Source: Aromatoleum diolicum (GTDB lineage Bacteria > Pseudomonadota > Gammaproteobacteria > Burkholderiales > Rhodocyclaceae). Taken from it: 44,473 bases of DNA. Shown piece by piece: positions 1 to 11,155 of the stretch (position 1 is the stretch's first letter; every line of letters starts with the position of its first letter). A program made the position numbers and the translations under genes. The notes beneath the pieces are model-generated. The model worked only from the letters and a program-made list of their open reading frames with translations. It was not told where the DNA came from and searched no databases. The stretch lies in assembly GCF_012910955.1 (NCBI RefSeq), contig NZ_WTVQ01000040.1:1-44473 (forward strand). The letters are read 5' to 3'.

Positions 1-45
1 CCCCTCTCCGCTCGGGGGAGAGGGGCCCGGGGGAGAGGGAGCCAG
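1..45. repeat. G/C-rich hairpin with a duplicated GGGGGAGAGGG unit
   Basis: The first bases form a hairpin with CCCCTCTCC pairing to GGAGAGGGG around a short loop. The unit CGGGGGAGAGGG is then repeated directly a few bases downstream. There is no T-tract, so a terminator role for an upstream gene is possible but not shown. It lies about 50 bp before the MFS gene. Confidence 0.4.
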
Positions 46-93
46 GATAGCCGGCGCCCTTAACGGACCTTTTCCTGAATCCCAGGAGGAATC

Positions 94-1527
94 ATGGATT
101 CACGCGCCGCGTGGAAGATCTACGCCGCCCTGCTGTTCGGCACCTTCATCACGATCGAGGCGGCCGCTTTCCAGGCGCCGGCCCTGCCCAGCCTCACGAA
201 GCACTTCGGCATTGCGATCAACCTCGCCGCGCTGATCCTGGTGTTCTACTCGCTCGGACTCACGGTCTTCGCCCCCATCATGGGGCGCCTGGGCGACCAG
301 CTCGGGCGCAAGCGGGTACTCCTCGCAGGACTGCTCGGCTTCGCGCTGTCGGAAGTGGCCGCTGCGGCCGCGCCGAACTTCGGGGTCTTCCTCGGCGCAC
401 GATTCGTCCAAGGGTTGAGCGTCGCCTGCATCATGCCGGGCGTGCTGGCCTACATCACCCATCTCTTCCCCGAACACCGGCGCGGCATGGCGCTCGGCAT
501 CTTTGCGATGACGATGACGCTGGGTGCCGCAAGCGGCGGCCTGCTCGGCGGACTGCTGATCGATCGCTTCGGCTGGCCGAGCGTGTACTGGGTCAGCGGC
601 GCGCTCGCGATCGTCGGCATCGTGCCGGTCGCGCTCGTCGTGCCGGACATGCGCAGCAATCAACCGCGTTCGCCATTCGATCTCAAGGGGGCGCTGTTCC
701 TGTTCGCGACGATCGGCGCCCTGCTGACCCTGCCGACCTGGATCGGCAACTTCGGCCTCACCTCGCCGTGGGGCGTCGGAATCATCGCCGTCGGCGTCCT
801 CGCGCTGGCGATGCTGTGGCGCTCCGGCCGGCACACCGCCGCCCCGGTCGTCGACATCGCGATCCTGCGCAACCGCGCCTTCGCCCTGCCGACCGCGATC
901 TACTGGCTGCACCTCGTGACGTCCAGCGGGATCGTCTATTCGCTGGCATTCTTCGTCAATGGCCGCCCCGGCGGCAGCGCCTCGCAGTTCGGCTTCGTCG
1001 CGCTCTTCCTCTATGGCAGCAGCATGCTCGCGGCGCCGCTTGCAGGCCGTTTGATCGACCGCTTCGCCGCCCGCTGGGTATCGATCGCCGCGCTCATGGG
1101 CACCCTGGCGGGGCTGGCAATGCTGCAGGGTTTTCGTGCCGACACCCCGCTCTGGTCCATCGTGGCGACGGTGTGCGTGCTTGGCCTGATGATAGGCAGC
1201 AACACGCCCGCGGTGATGAAACTCGCGCTGGGGGCCGTTCCGGCCGAAAAGCTCGGCGCGGGCACAGGACTCTTCAGCACGCTGCGCGACCTGGGCGCCC
1301 CCACCGGCTCCTCACTGGGGCTCGCGGTCTTCAGCGCCTCCCTCGCATTTCACAAGGCGGCGGGCAATCCGGAGGCGCTCGCCGCCTCCCTGAGCAACGT
1401 TGCCTGGCTGCTGACGGGACTGATCTCGATCGCGCTGCTGCTGAGCCTGCGCCTCGCACGGCCCGGCAGCAGCGACACGCTCAGCGTCCCGCTGCGTGAC
1501 GCCCGGCCTGCCGACCAAAGAACGTAG
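94..1527 (+). CDS. MFS transporter (multidrug/solute exporter type)
   Basis: This is a 477-residue inner-membrane protein of the major facilitator superfamily, expected to move a small molecule by proton antiport. Hydrophobic segments run almost end to end. The loop 2-3 signature reads GRLGDQLGRKR, the classic MFS motif A, and a Gly-rich GAASGGLLGGLLIDRFGW segment resembles motif C of drug/H+ antiporters. A longer loop near residues 185-200 separates the two halves. The start is well supported by AGGAGG six bases upstream. The last 47 bp overlap, tail to tail, the 3' end of the FAD dehydrogenase on the other strand. The position next to a catabolic operon suggests export or import of a related compound, but the substrate cannot be read from sequence. 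Confidence 0.9.
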   Translation: MDSRAAWKIYAALLFGTFITIEAAAFQAPALPSLTKHFGIAINLAALILVFYSLGLTVFAPIMGRLGDQLGRKRVLLAGLLGFALSEVAAAAAPNFGVFLGARFVQGLSVACIMPGVLAYITHLFPEHRRGMALGIFAMTMTLGAASGGLLGGLLIDRFGWPSVYWVSGALAIVGIVPVALVVPDMRSNQPRSPFDLKGALFLFATIGALLTLPTWIGNFGLTSPWGVGIIAVGVLALAMLWRSGRHTAAPVVDIAILRNRAFALPTAIYWLHLVTSSGIVYSLAFFVNGRPGGSASQFGFVALFLYGSSMLAAPLAGRLIDRFAARWVSIAALMGTLAGLAMLQGFRADTPLWSIVATVCVLGLMIGSNTPAVMKLALGAVPAEKLGAGTGLFSTLRDLGAPTGSSLGLAVFSASLAFHKAAGNPEALAASLSNVAWLLTGLISIALLLSLRLARPGSSDTLSVPLRDARPADQRT

Positions 1528-2950
1528 AATCACCGAGGGACATGCCGGAGCTGTATCCCTCGCCCCACCGCGGCAGGCCGCAGGCGCAGCGTCCCGCGGC
1601 ATACAGCCCGCGGATTGCGTTGCCGTCGGCATCGAGGACGGTGCCGTCGGTGTCCGTCGCCAGTCCGCCGAGCGTGAATGCGTGCCCGGGGACGTCGCCG
1701 CGGCAGTAACTCAGTGCCGCGAACGGCGCCTTCGTGAGGGGGCGCAGCCAGGCCGCCGCCTTGTGGAAGCCCGGGTCGCGCCCCTCGGCCGCCTCGCGAT
1801 TGAAGGTCTCCACCGTATGTTCTAGGGTTCCTGCCACCAGGCCCAGCTCCGCCTCGACCTCGCCCCAAGTTTCGCCGACGGCCGCGATGGTCATGTCGCG
1901 ATGAATCATCGGCCGGCCAAAGATCTCGTCGTCGACCAGCAGCCACGCCTTGCCGTTGGGCTGGCGCAGCACGTAATGAGCAATCCGGCCGTGGTAGGCA
2001 TCCTCGTTGATGAAACGCTCGCCGCGTTCATTGACGAAGATGCCCTTCACCAGCGAGTCCGGCGGAAAATAAGGCAGCGTCGCGAAGAACTGGTCCATGT
2101 GGATCGCCGCCGCGCCGGCACCGATGCCCATGCGGATGCCAGACCCGTCGTCGTTGCCCGCCGACACCTGCGTTTCGCACGCGAGGGCCCCCGGCGCGTA
2201 GCGGGACAGCATCTCGCGGTTCGCGATGAAGCCGCCCGACGCGAGGATGACACCCCGCCTCACGCGCACGTAGCGCGGCGTACCGTCGATACGGACGGCC
2301 AGACCGACCACGCTGCCATCCCGCGCGAGGACCAGCGCCAGCGCGCGCGCGTTGTAGTGAATGCTCGCACCGAGGGCCTCGGCGCGGCCGCACAGCTTCT
2401 CCATCAGGATGCGGCCGGCACTCCAGCCTTCCTGCTGCGCGGTGTGACCGCGCGGAGCCGGCTTCGCTTCGCCCGAAAACGGCCATGCCTGCTCGGAGCC
2501 GGACCACACCAGAGTGTCGTCCGTGTGCGGCTCCAGCCACTTGCCCGGCAGGAAGGTCCCCTTGTACGGCACGCCCTGCTCCTGCAGCCAGCGGAAATGC
2601 GCCTCCGCGTTGTCCGCGTACGCGCGCACCCGCGCCGCATCGGCGCCCGGACCGCCCGACATCATCAGGTACTTGTAGAAATCCTCGGTCGAGTCCTCGA
2701 AACCCGCGGCACGCTGCACCGACGTGCCACCGCTGCCGCCGACATACACCTCCCCGCCCGACAGCGCGGCGCTGCCGCCTGCCGCCGCGGCGACCTCGAA
2801 CACGGCAACCTCGGCGCCTGCCTGCCGCGCCTCGATCGCTGCGCAGCTCCCGGCGGCGCCGAAGCCGACGATGGCGACATCGGTCTCGATGTCCCAATAC
2901 GTCACATCCTCTTCGCGGCACGGGCGCGCGGGTGAAAAGCTCTTCTGCAT
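1481..2950 (-). CDS. FAD-dependent dehydrogenase, fumarate reductase/3-ketosteroid dehydrogenase-like
   Basis: This 489-residue cytoplasmic flavoprotein belongs to the FAD_binding_2 family (fumarate reductase flavoprotein, 3-ketosteroid dehydrogenase and relatives). The N-terminal dinucleotide fold is explicit: DVAIVGFGAAGSCAAIEARQAG at about residues 24-45, with an acidic residue ending the next strand (VAVFE). A second FAD contact reads GVILASGGF near the middle, and the C-terminal cap reads GLYAAGRCACG...GEGYSSGMSLGDSTFFGRQAG. It is the last gene of the minus-strand operon starting with the DUF1302 barrel and lies 53 bp after the flavin reductase. The start has AGGAG seven bases upstream. 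The likely reaction is desaturation or hydrogenation of an alicyclic substrate; the exact substrate is inferred only from family and neighbours. The 3' end overlaps the convergent MFS gene. Confidence 0.85.
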   Translation of the reverse strand: MQKSFSPARPCREEDVTYWDIETDVAIVGFGAAGSCAAIEARQAGAEVAVFEVAAAAGGSAALSGGEVYVGGSGGTSVQRAAGFEDSTEDFYKYLMMSGGPGADAARVRAYADNAEAHFRWLQEQGVPYKGTFLPGKWLEPHTDDTLVWSGSEQAWPFSGEAKPAPRGHTAQQEGWSAGRILMEKLCGRAEALGASIHYNARALALVLARDGSVVGLAVRIDGTPRYVRVRRGVILASGGFIANREMLSRYAPGALACETQVSAGNDDGSGIRMGIGAGAAAIHMDQFFATLPYFPPDSLVKGIFVNERGERFINEDAYHGRIAHYVLRQPNGKAWLLVDDEIFGRPMIHRDMTIAAVGETWGEVEAELGLVAGTLEHTVETFNREAAEGRDPGFHKAAAWLRPLTKAPFAALSYCRGDVPGHAFTLGGLATDTDGTVLDADGNAIRGLYAAGRCACGLPRWGEGYSSGMSLGDSTFFGRQAGRHAAGR

Positions 2951-3003
2951 CTCGCTACTCCTGACGAGGGGAAAATCCGGATCCGGTGCGCGACGGCCCG
3001 GGC

Positions 3004-4230
3004 TCAGCCTGCTGCCCGGATCCTGTTGAGTTGCGGGTCATTGGGCGGCTTCATGACGCACCATGTGCCCGCGGGGTGATAGATATAGGGAACGCAACGG
3101 TTGCAGTTCGTGCAACCGGACACCTTCGTACTGCCGTCGCGAAACCTGTTCACGATCGCGGGATCGTGGATCAGGGCGCGCGCCATCACCACGGCATCGA
3201 AGCCCTCGCGCACGGCAGTCTCCGCGTTGGCCAGGGACTTGGCCCCACCGAGGTAGCCCAGAGGCACCGTGACTTCGGCGCGGATGCGGCGCGAGTGCTC
3301 GAGGAAATACATTTCGCGGAAGACCACTTTCGGCGCCCCGAGCTGTGAGAGGCGCAGCATCTGCCCGGTGAGCCAGCTTCCGGACAGGACCTTCCTCATC
3401 TCGTCCATGTCGTGGTTGCTGCCGAACATGAACCAGCCCGATTCGACGTTTCGGCCGCCGGACAGCACCAGCATGTCCGCCCCGGCAGCCTGCAAGGCCC
3501 TGGCGGTGACGATCGCGTCCTCGACCGTCGCACCGCCGCGCACGCCGTCGGCGACGTTGATCTTCGCCAGCACCGCCATGCGGTCGCCCACGGCCTCCTT
3601 CACGCGCACCAGCACCGCCGCCGGGAAACGCACGCGGTTCTCCAGCGTGCCGCCGAACTCGTCGCGGCGCCGGTTCGACAGCGGCGAGATGAACTGGTTG
3701 AGCAGGTAGCCGTGCCCCATGTGCAGCTCGACCGCGTCGAAGCCGGCCTCCCGGCACAGCAGCGCGGCGTCCACGAACTCTTGCGTCACGCGCACCATGT
3801 CCGCGCCGGTCATGGCCCGCTGAAAGAAGTTGCCGCGCATCAGGCCCGCCTTGTTCAGCCCGGACGAGGCGCTGATGGTCGGGCCAGCCACCTTGCACGA
3901 GGTCACGAATGAGCCCCCGTGGGTCAATTGATAGGACACCGCCGCGCCTTCGGCATGCACGGCGTCGGCCAGCACGCGCAGATCCGGCAGGATCTCGCGC
4001 CGCAGCCAGACCTGGTTCGGCAGGGTGCGGCCCACCTTCGCAACGGCCCCGTATGCCACGGTCGTCATGCCGACTCCGCCGGCCGCCAGGTCGCGATGGT
4101 GCTTGACGAGCGCCCGGCTGGGCGCTCCATCCACGACCATGCCTTCGTTGGCCCCGGCACGGATGAAACGATTGCGGAGCCGCAGGGGCCCCACTGTCAG
4201 CGCATCGAACGGTGATGCAGCGGTTTCCAT
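3004..4230 (-). CDS. NADH:flavin oxidoreductase / 2,4-dienoyl-CoA reductase-type, Fe-S containing
   Basis: This is a TIM-barrel flavin reductase of the old yellow enzyme family, about 408 residues. The signature HMGHGYLLNQFISPLSNRRR followed by DEFGG and ENRVRF is the family hallmark for FMN and substrate binding. Near the C-terminus CTNCNRC plus a Cys 12 residues later gives a C-x2-C-x2-C-x11-C pattern, as in the 4Fe-4S sites of dienoyl-CoA reductase and trimethylamine dehydrogenase. The C-terminal FAD/NAD(P) domains of those enzymes are absent, so electrons must come from a partner, possibly the adjacent FAD protein. The frame is open up to 4350, but I chose ATG 4230 because GAGGAG lies six bases ahead; ATG 4236 is too close to that site. 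It is third in the operon, 116 bp after the DUF1329 gene. Confidence 0.85.
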   Translation of the reverse strand: METAASPFDALTVGPLRLRNRFIRAGANEGMVVDGAPSRALVKHHRDLAAGGVGMTTVAYGAVAKVGRTLPNQVWLRREILPDLRVLADAVHAEGAAVSYQLTHGGSFVTSCKVAGPTISASSGLNKAGLMRGNFFQRAMTGADMVRVTQEFVDAALLCREAGFDAVELHMGHGYLLNQFISPLSNRRRDEFGGTLENRVRFPAAVLVRVKEAVGDRMAVLAKINVADGVRGGATVEDAIVTARALQAAGADMLVLSGGRNVESGWFMFGSNHDMDEMRKVLSGSWLTGQMLRLSQLGAPKVVFREMYFLEHSRRIRAEVTVPLGYLGGAKSLANAETAVREGFDAVVMARALIHDPAIVNRFRDGSTKVSGCTNCNRCVPYIYHPAGTWCVMKPPNDPQLNRIRAAG

Positions 4231-4346
4231 CGGCATCTCCTCGCGATTGTCGCGGCAGGCCGCCTGCCGCAGAAACGACTGAAGGCCGCGCGCGGGCGGA
4301 AACCGACCGTCATCATCGGTTCCCGCCCGCTGCGGCAACTGCGGAA

Positions 4347-5723
4347 TCAAAGACCCATGCGCCTTGCAGCCTCGGGCCCGAACATCTGCGGCGTGATCTT
4401 GTTTTCGTTCAGTCGATAGGCCGACGGCTGTTCATTCACGAGATTGAAAGCCAGGTAGGTCCCGGCATTCAGGTCGTAGTAGAAGCCGACGCCCGCCTGC
4501 CAGGTCTGCATCTCGTAAGCATAGAAGTGATTCAGCATCGAGGTCCGCCACAGACCGCCACGCGCGTCGTAGTTGTCGGCCATGATCGGGAACAGCGTGT
4601 CCTCGTCGATGAACATCACCCGGCGGCCGTACAGGTGGCGGAAGCCTTCCTTCAGCTTGCCTTCCAGCACCCAGACGCGGTGGAGTTCGTAGCGCATGAA
4701 GTCCGGATTCGCATGGCCGGGCTTGACCAGCTCCGAATACTTGATCGCCGGCGAATGCACGCGGTAGGCGTTGTAGGGGATGTAGATCTCCTTCTTGCCG
4801 ACGATGGTCCAGTTGTAGCGCTCGGGCGATCCGTTGAAGATGCGCACCTCATCGACCGTGATCGAACCGCCGGTCCCCGGGAAAGACATGTCGTAGCCGT
4901 AGCCGGGCGACTGGCGCACACGGCGCGTACCCGGATCGAAGCGCCAGCTCTGGCGAGGATTCTGGGCGAAATTGAAGAACTCCATGCCCGTGTTGATCTC
5001 GCCCTTGTCGCGTTCCGGCAGCAGCGTCTCGTTCAGGTAGTACGACGACTGCCCTTCCGTCTTGTGCCGCGCTCCCGGCTCGTTCGCCGCGCCGAAGTTG
5101 CGCGATTTCACGCGCCCCCAGTTGATCGCTCCATCGGCCAGCACATAGGCATTGTCCGAAACCAATTCCTCGGTGAAGGCGCGATAGGGAATGATCGCGT
5201 TCCACAACAGTTCGGTTCCCGTCTTGGGAAACGGGAAAATCGGCCCGCCGGTAACCCCCATGACACCCTCGCCGTCATTCACGAGCTCGGCGCTCGCGGC
5301 GTTTTCCTTCGCCGTCTGGCAGACCGAATCGGGAAAACGGAAGTCGCGATGGGACGGATACACCGGCATGCGGAAGGTTTGCGGAAATTTCCTGAACAGC
5401 GCCTTCTGGCCGTCCGACAGGCGCTGTGCATACTGATCCATGTTCGCCGCGGTGATCACGAACAAGGGCTTCTCGTCCGGATAGGGATCGATCGGATGTT
5501 TCCCCGTCCCCTTGAACAGCACATGCGGCGGCGCACCCAACCACTTCCCGCTGTATTCCGGAATGACGCCGTCCTTGCTCCCGGCTTTCTCGGCACCTAT
5601 GCAGGTCAAATCCTTGCCCAGGCGGGCGATTTCTTCCGCGCTACCCTTGGCATGCGCCAGGACCGGCAACAACTGCGCTACCACAGCGAACGACAACACC
5701 AGTCCGCAAAATTTCTTTTTCAT
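4347..5723 (-). CDS. DUF1329 family periplasmic/outer-membrane protein
   Basis: This 458-residue exported protein starts with a signal peptide (KKK, then a hydrophobic run ending ...VLAHA at about residue 25). The mature part contains the typical DUF1329 features: SAEEIARLGKDLTCIGAEKAG at the start, long beta-rich stretches, and a WTIVGKKEIYIPYNAYR segment. The family has a LolA/LolB-like fold and nearly always sits next to a DUF1302 barrel, as it does here (28 bp apart), in clusters for hydrophobic substrates. A role in moving a hydrophobic molecule between the outer membrane and periplasm is the usual inference and is not proven. The length is normal. It is second in the four-gene minus-strand operon. 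Confidence 0.9.
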   Translation of the reverse strand: MKKKFCGLVLSFAVVAQLLPVLAHAKGSAEEIARLGKDLTCIGAEKAGSKDGVIPEYSGKWLGAPPHVLFKGTGKHPIDPYPDEKPLFVITAANMDQYAQRLSDGQKALFRKFPQTFRMPVYPSHRDFRFPDSVCQTAKENAASAELVNDGEGVMGVTGGPIFPFPKTGTELLWNAIIPYRAFTEELVSDNAYVLADGAINWGRVKSRNFGAANEPGARHKTEGQSSYYLNETLLPERDKGEINTGMEFFNFAQNPRQSWRFDPGTRRVRQSPGYGYDMSFPGTGGSITVDEVRIFNGSPERYNWTIVGKKEIYIPYNAYRVHSPAIKYSELVKPGHANPDFMRYELHRVWVLEGKLKEGFRHLYGRRVMFIDEDTLFPIMADNYDARGGLWRTSMLNHFYAYEMQTWQAGVGFYYDLNAGTYLAFNLVNEQPSAYRLNENKITPQMFGPEAARRMGL

Positions 5724-5751
5724 GAACAGACCCTCTTCGAAGGAGACGGAA

Positions 5752-8406
<2,655 letters not shown>

Positions 8407-8453
8407 CGCGAAGCTCGTAGTCGGGGAAGGCAACCCCCGCAAATGGCCTCGGG

Positions 8454-8687
8454 CTACCTGGCCAGGCTGAAGTCGTCCGGTACGGTAGCCCGAATAATCC
8501 GGCCGTGGCCGGAACGCGAGTAGTAGACGACTGCGACTTCCCGGTTCGAGTCGCCCTCCGGGACGTAATCGGCGCTCGGAACGTAGGTTTGGTCCTTTAC
8601 CGTCACGACGGTGAAGGCGGCGGCACCCAGGCCGCTGAGCGCCAGAGCTGCGAGGGTCAAGCGTCTATTTCGGTTCATTTTGGGCAT
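8454..8687 (-). pseudogene. N-terminal remnant of an exported flavodoxin-like protein
   Basis: This is a 77-residue frame with a Lys/Arg-rich start, a hydrophobic segment (LTLAALALSGLGAAAFTVV) and then VAVVYYSRSGH, the first strand and phosphate loop of flavodoxin-type FMN domains. It stops about 15 residues later, where a flavodoxin would need roughly 130 more. I looked in the other frames downstream and saw no continuation, so the gene appears truncated. It could also be a small unrelated lipoprotein-like gene, but the YYSRSGH signature makes the remnant reading more likely. It converges with the truncated aldo/keto reductase; such redox enzymes often sit together. Confidence 0.5.
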
Positions 8688-8799
8688 GCCGTAGGTTCGG
8701 TCAAAAGGTTTCGCCCGATGCCATCAGCTGCGCCAACTATTTCAGGCGTCGTCGTGGGCGAGTGACGAGGACAGGTCACGCAAGGCTGTCGACTCGATC

Positions 8800-8905
8800 G
8801 GATTCAGGCCCGGGAACAGCCAGCCGCCATCGAACATCTTGCCGTCGGCACGGGCGACTTTCCACTAGATCCGCAGCCGTTCGAGCAGCACCGGCGATCC
8901 TTGCG
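8800..8905 (-). pseudogene. Scar of an IS91-type accessory tyrosine recombinase
   Basis: About 105 bases are clearly similar to the recombinase gene at 31373-32248 (compare the stretch at about 31635-31740). Both contain the run encoding DGGWLFPG and the following KM/A-R-A-x-V..R.RL..LL stretch on the minus strand. A stop codon interrupts the reading frame where the intact gene encodes a Trp/Arg-rich helix (VWWRVARAQGKM). Only this middle segment is present, so it is a dead fragment, probably left by a related IS91-family element. Confidence 0.65.
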
Positions 8906-8987
8906 CCCCATGTTCCTCACGGCCGGCGCCAATCCCTGCCATTGGGATATACACACTGGGGATTTTACATAAAACGGAGGACTTTTG

Positions 8988-9013
8988 AAAAAACGGCACC
9001 CCGAAGGGTGCCG
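8988..9013 (-). terminator. Rho-independent terminator
   Basis: On the minus strand CGGCACCC pairs perfectly with GGGTGCCG around a TTCG tetraloop, followed by TTTTTT. It lies just downstream of the half tRNA-His sequence on the same strand, where the terminator of a tRNA gene would be expected. Confidence 0.85.
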
Positions 9014-9030
9014 TAAGTCATTGATTATAT

Positions 9031-9077
9031 GGGCGACATACCGGGATCGAACCGGTGACACCTGGAGCCACAATCAC
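9031..9077 (-). repeat. Half tRNA-His direct repeat, copy 1 (attachment-site-like)
   Basis: Read on the minus strand this 47-bp block has an anticodon loop TTGTGGC (GTG, histidine), the 3' anticodon stem TCCAG, and a perfect T-arm (ACCGG TTCGATC CCGGT). It then has an acceptor strand ATGTCGCCC. The 5' half of the tRNA is missing. The same 47 bp recur exactly at 21877-21923 in the same orientation, and looser similarity extends on both sides (about 9014-9195 versus 21859-22040). The 3' half of a tRNA gene is the usual core of an integrase attachment site, so this is probably an att end of an integrated element. Confidence 0.7.
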
Positions 9078-9425
9078 TATCCTGTTTCTTATAAATCAGT
9101 CACTTAAGTGTTTTTTAAATCTACAATCCGCACTCATCTGTGGCCTCGGAAGCCCCATCAGTGCTCATGGCTGGGCAATTTTGTAGAACGGTTTCGGCGC
9201 ACTTCCGCACGCGCTGAGCGGACGCCCAAGCGAGCGCTGGGAGTGGGCTGAATGGCTGGTTTCCCGTTCCTTGAACTCACCCTCCGACGAAGTCTTAGCC
9301 CCACAATGCAGAGCCTGCTGATCCTTTTTACCGCTTCTTTATGTTTCCACCCCCGGCTTTTTCGAAAACTTTGACACCCGATTTCCTAGCATGACCCTGT
9401 CGAAACAACTACAGGGAGCATGCTC
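9078..9425. other. Gene-free stretch between att-like repeat and kdpF
   Basis: The first part, to about 9195, is similar to the sequence right of the second att-like repeat and contains the motif TTTTGTAGAACG (9179-9190). The rest should contain the kdp promoter. A TTGACA hexamer is visible near 9371, but I found no -10 element at good spacing. No gene is supported. Confidence 0.4.
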
Positions 9426-9518
9426 ATGGATCTCGTCTATCTCGCCGCCGTCGGGCTGTTGTTCGCCTTGATGGCAGGCCTTGCCGCCGGCTGCGCCCGG
9501 CTGGGAGGCCAAAAATGA
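9426..9518 (+). CDS. kdpF: KdpF-like small membrane peptide
   Basis: This is a 30-residue peptide: MDLVYLAAVGLLFALMAGLA, then AGCARLGGQK. It is one hydrophobic helix with a short polar tail, the size and form of KdpF, the small stabilising subunit of the K+-transporting KdpFABC ATPase. Its start has GGGAG upstream. The stop overlaps an ATG (ATGA at 9515) that should open kdpA, but after MTWL the sequence no longer matches kdpA and instead is the start of kdpD on the other strand. The gene is therefore an orphan left by a rearrangement. It is too short for most gene finders. Confidence 0.6.
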   Translation: MDLVYLAAVGLLFALMAGLAAGCARLGGQK

Positions 9519-9525
9519 CCTGGCT

Positions 9526-9645
9526 TTACGTGCCGACGCCGGCGGAGGCGCCGAAGAAGATCTTCAGCTTGCCGCACCGTGCCTTGGCCTCTTCGGCGTT
9601 GACGCGGTCGAGCAGTTGGTCCGGATCGGGGCGTTGATCAGGCAT
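9526..9645 (-). pseudogene. kdpD: KdpD N-terminal fragment
   Basis: From ATG 9645 the frame reads MPDQRPDPDQLLDRVNAEEA, KARCGKLKIFFGASAGVG, then Thr and a stop. This is the beginning of the osmosensitive K+ channel sensor kinase KdpD, cut exactly inside the Walker A loop (GASAGVGKT expected). About 40 of roughly 900 residues remain. It lies 12 bp after corA on the same strand. At its end it abuts the start of kdpA/kdpF running the other way, so the break point is an inversion or deletion junction at about 9520-9530. Confidence 0.75.
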
Positions 9646-9657
9646 GGACTGGATTCC

Positions 9658-10623
9658 TTACAACCATCCGACCCGCTTGAAGCGGAAATACAGCACTACG
9701 CAGGCCACGCCGATTGCCGAGAGCGCCATCGGATAGCCGTACTTCCATTCGAGTTCGGGCATCACCTCGAAATTCATTCCCCAGATCCCGGCAAAAGCCG
9801 TGGCGACGGCAAAGATCCCGGCCCAGGCCGCCAGCTTTTTGTTCACCTCGCTTTCCTCGATTGTCACCATCGACAAGTTGACCTGGATGGCCGTGCCGAT
9901 GGTGTCGCGGATGTTGTCGAGGGAAGCGTTGATACGGGCCAGGTGGTCGTAAACATCGCGGAAATAGTCGCGGCTGTTTGCGCATGCGGGGGGAACCCGA
10001 CCGCTCGATAGCTTGCCCGCCGCCTCCATCAGTGGCGCGACGGCATGCTTCAGGACCATGATCTTGCGCTTCAGCTCGTACAGCCCCTCGATATTGCTGC
10101 GCGCAGCGCCCTTGCTAAAAATCCGGCCCTCGATGTCTTCCAGTTCCGACTCCAGCTTGTCCGTGATCGGAAAATAGCGATCGACCACCGCGTCCATCAG
10201 GGCATAGAACACGAATCCCGCGCCCTGCGTGAGCATGTGCGGCTCCCGTTCGCAGCGTTCGCGCACCCCGAGGAAATGCTGCTGGCTGCGATTGCGCACG
10301 GACAGCACGTAGTTCCGCCCGACGAAAACGTTCACCTCGCCGAGTATGAACTCGCCATTGACCAGATCCAGCAGGTGCATGACGGCAAACACCGAGTCGC
10401 CGTATTCCTCGATTTTCGGACGCTGGTGGCCGTGGCGGGCATCCTCGACCGCCAGTTCATGCAGGTTGAACTCCTCCTGCATCTTGTCGAGTTCCTCAGG
10501 CGTCGCATCGCGCAACGCAACCCAGACGAAACAATTCGGCCGTTCAAGGTAATCGCTGATTTCCTCGACCGACAGGTCGGCGAGACGCGATCCGTGTTCA
10601 TAGGCGACGCAGTTGACGAGCAT
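9658..10623 (-). CDS. corA: CorA-family magnesium/divalent cation transporter
   Basis: This is a full-length 321-residue CorA protein. The large N-terminal cytoplasmic domain contains the long helix region (LESELEDIEGRIFSKGAARSN and on), and two C-terminal membrane helices flank the signature GMNFEVMPEL. The GMN motif is the selectivity filter of the pentameric Mg2+/Co2+ channel, and the second helix ends in a basic tail (RFKRVGWL). It lies within the broken kdp locus, between the IIA remnant and the kdpD fragment, which suggests it was part of an extended kdp operon concerned with cation balance. The gene itself looks intact. Confidence 0.9.
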   Translation of the reverse strand: MLVNCVAYEHGSRLADLSVEEISDYLERPNCFVWVALRDATPEELDKMQEEFNLHELAVEDARHGHQRPKIEEYGDSVFAVMHLLDLVNGEFILGEVNVFVGRNYVLSVRNRSQQHFLGVRERCEREPHMLTQGAGFVFYALMDAVVDRYFPITDKLESELEDIEGRIFSKGAARSNIEGLYELKRKIMVLKHAVAPLMEAAGKLSSGRVPPACANSRDYFRDVYDHLARINASLDNIRDTIGTAIQVNLSMVTIEESEVNKKLAAWAGIFAVATAFAGIWGMNFEVMPELEWKYGYPMALSAIGVACVVLYFRFKRVGWL

Positions 10624-10781
10624 GCTTCAGTCCGTTTTCCTTCGAAATGGCTCATCCTGCCGATTTCGCGCCAGTTCGGCTAGTACCTTGGCACGCACGC
10701 TCCATGGTGGGCGTCCTCGGCTTGCAGTGTGGCGTGCACGTCGTCCAGGCAACAGAATATGAAACCTCCCAGGCAAACAAA

Positions 10782-11142
10782 CTAGGCCGGGTTCGGCCAC
10801 TCGACAAATGTCCGGCTTACGTCCTGCGGATGGGAACACGCGTGCAATCTCTTGCGGAAGCCGATATCGGCGAGCATCTGCGCTGCGTCGGCGAGAATCC
10901 TGAGGTGTTCTCTGTGGCCAGTTTCGGCACCCTGGCCCGGGCATGCGGAATGGCAACCCCTTGTCTCAGGCGGTCGAACCCGCCTGCTCGCGGCGAGAGA
11001 GACCTGCGACCACCCAGTCGCGGGACAATCCATGCCGCCGTTCCATATGTTTCCCGATTTCATCAAGCAGTTGGGCTTTGTCCGCGACCTTGACGTCGAG
11101 GCCGATGCCTTCGGGTATCAATAGATTGGCGATGGTGTTCAA
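10782..11142 (-). pseudogene. Broken PTS EIIA(Ntr)-like gene after kdpC
   Basis: The N-terminal part, probably from TTG 11142, reads NTIANLLIPEGIGLDVKVAD and then DEIGKHMERRHGLSRDWVV, up to REQAGSTA followed by a stop. Just past it, in another frame, GVAIPHAR follows, the phosphorylatable-His motif of EIIA(fru/Ntr) domains. The C-terminus is found in a further frame as HLRILADAAQMLADIGFRKR and a tail ending FVEWPNP. About 40 residues between the His motif and the tail are missing. The gene therefore carries a frameshift plus an internal deletion. It starts 13 bp after the end of kdpC, so it was probably the next gene of the kdp operon. Confidence 0.6.
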
Positions 11143-11155
11143 GGCGGTTCCCCGA

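Noticed and set aside
9031-9077. Functional tRNA-His gene
   Set aside because: Only the 3' half is there; no D-arm or 5' acceptor strand can be found next to it, and the same holds for the copy at 21877.
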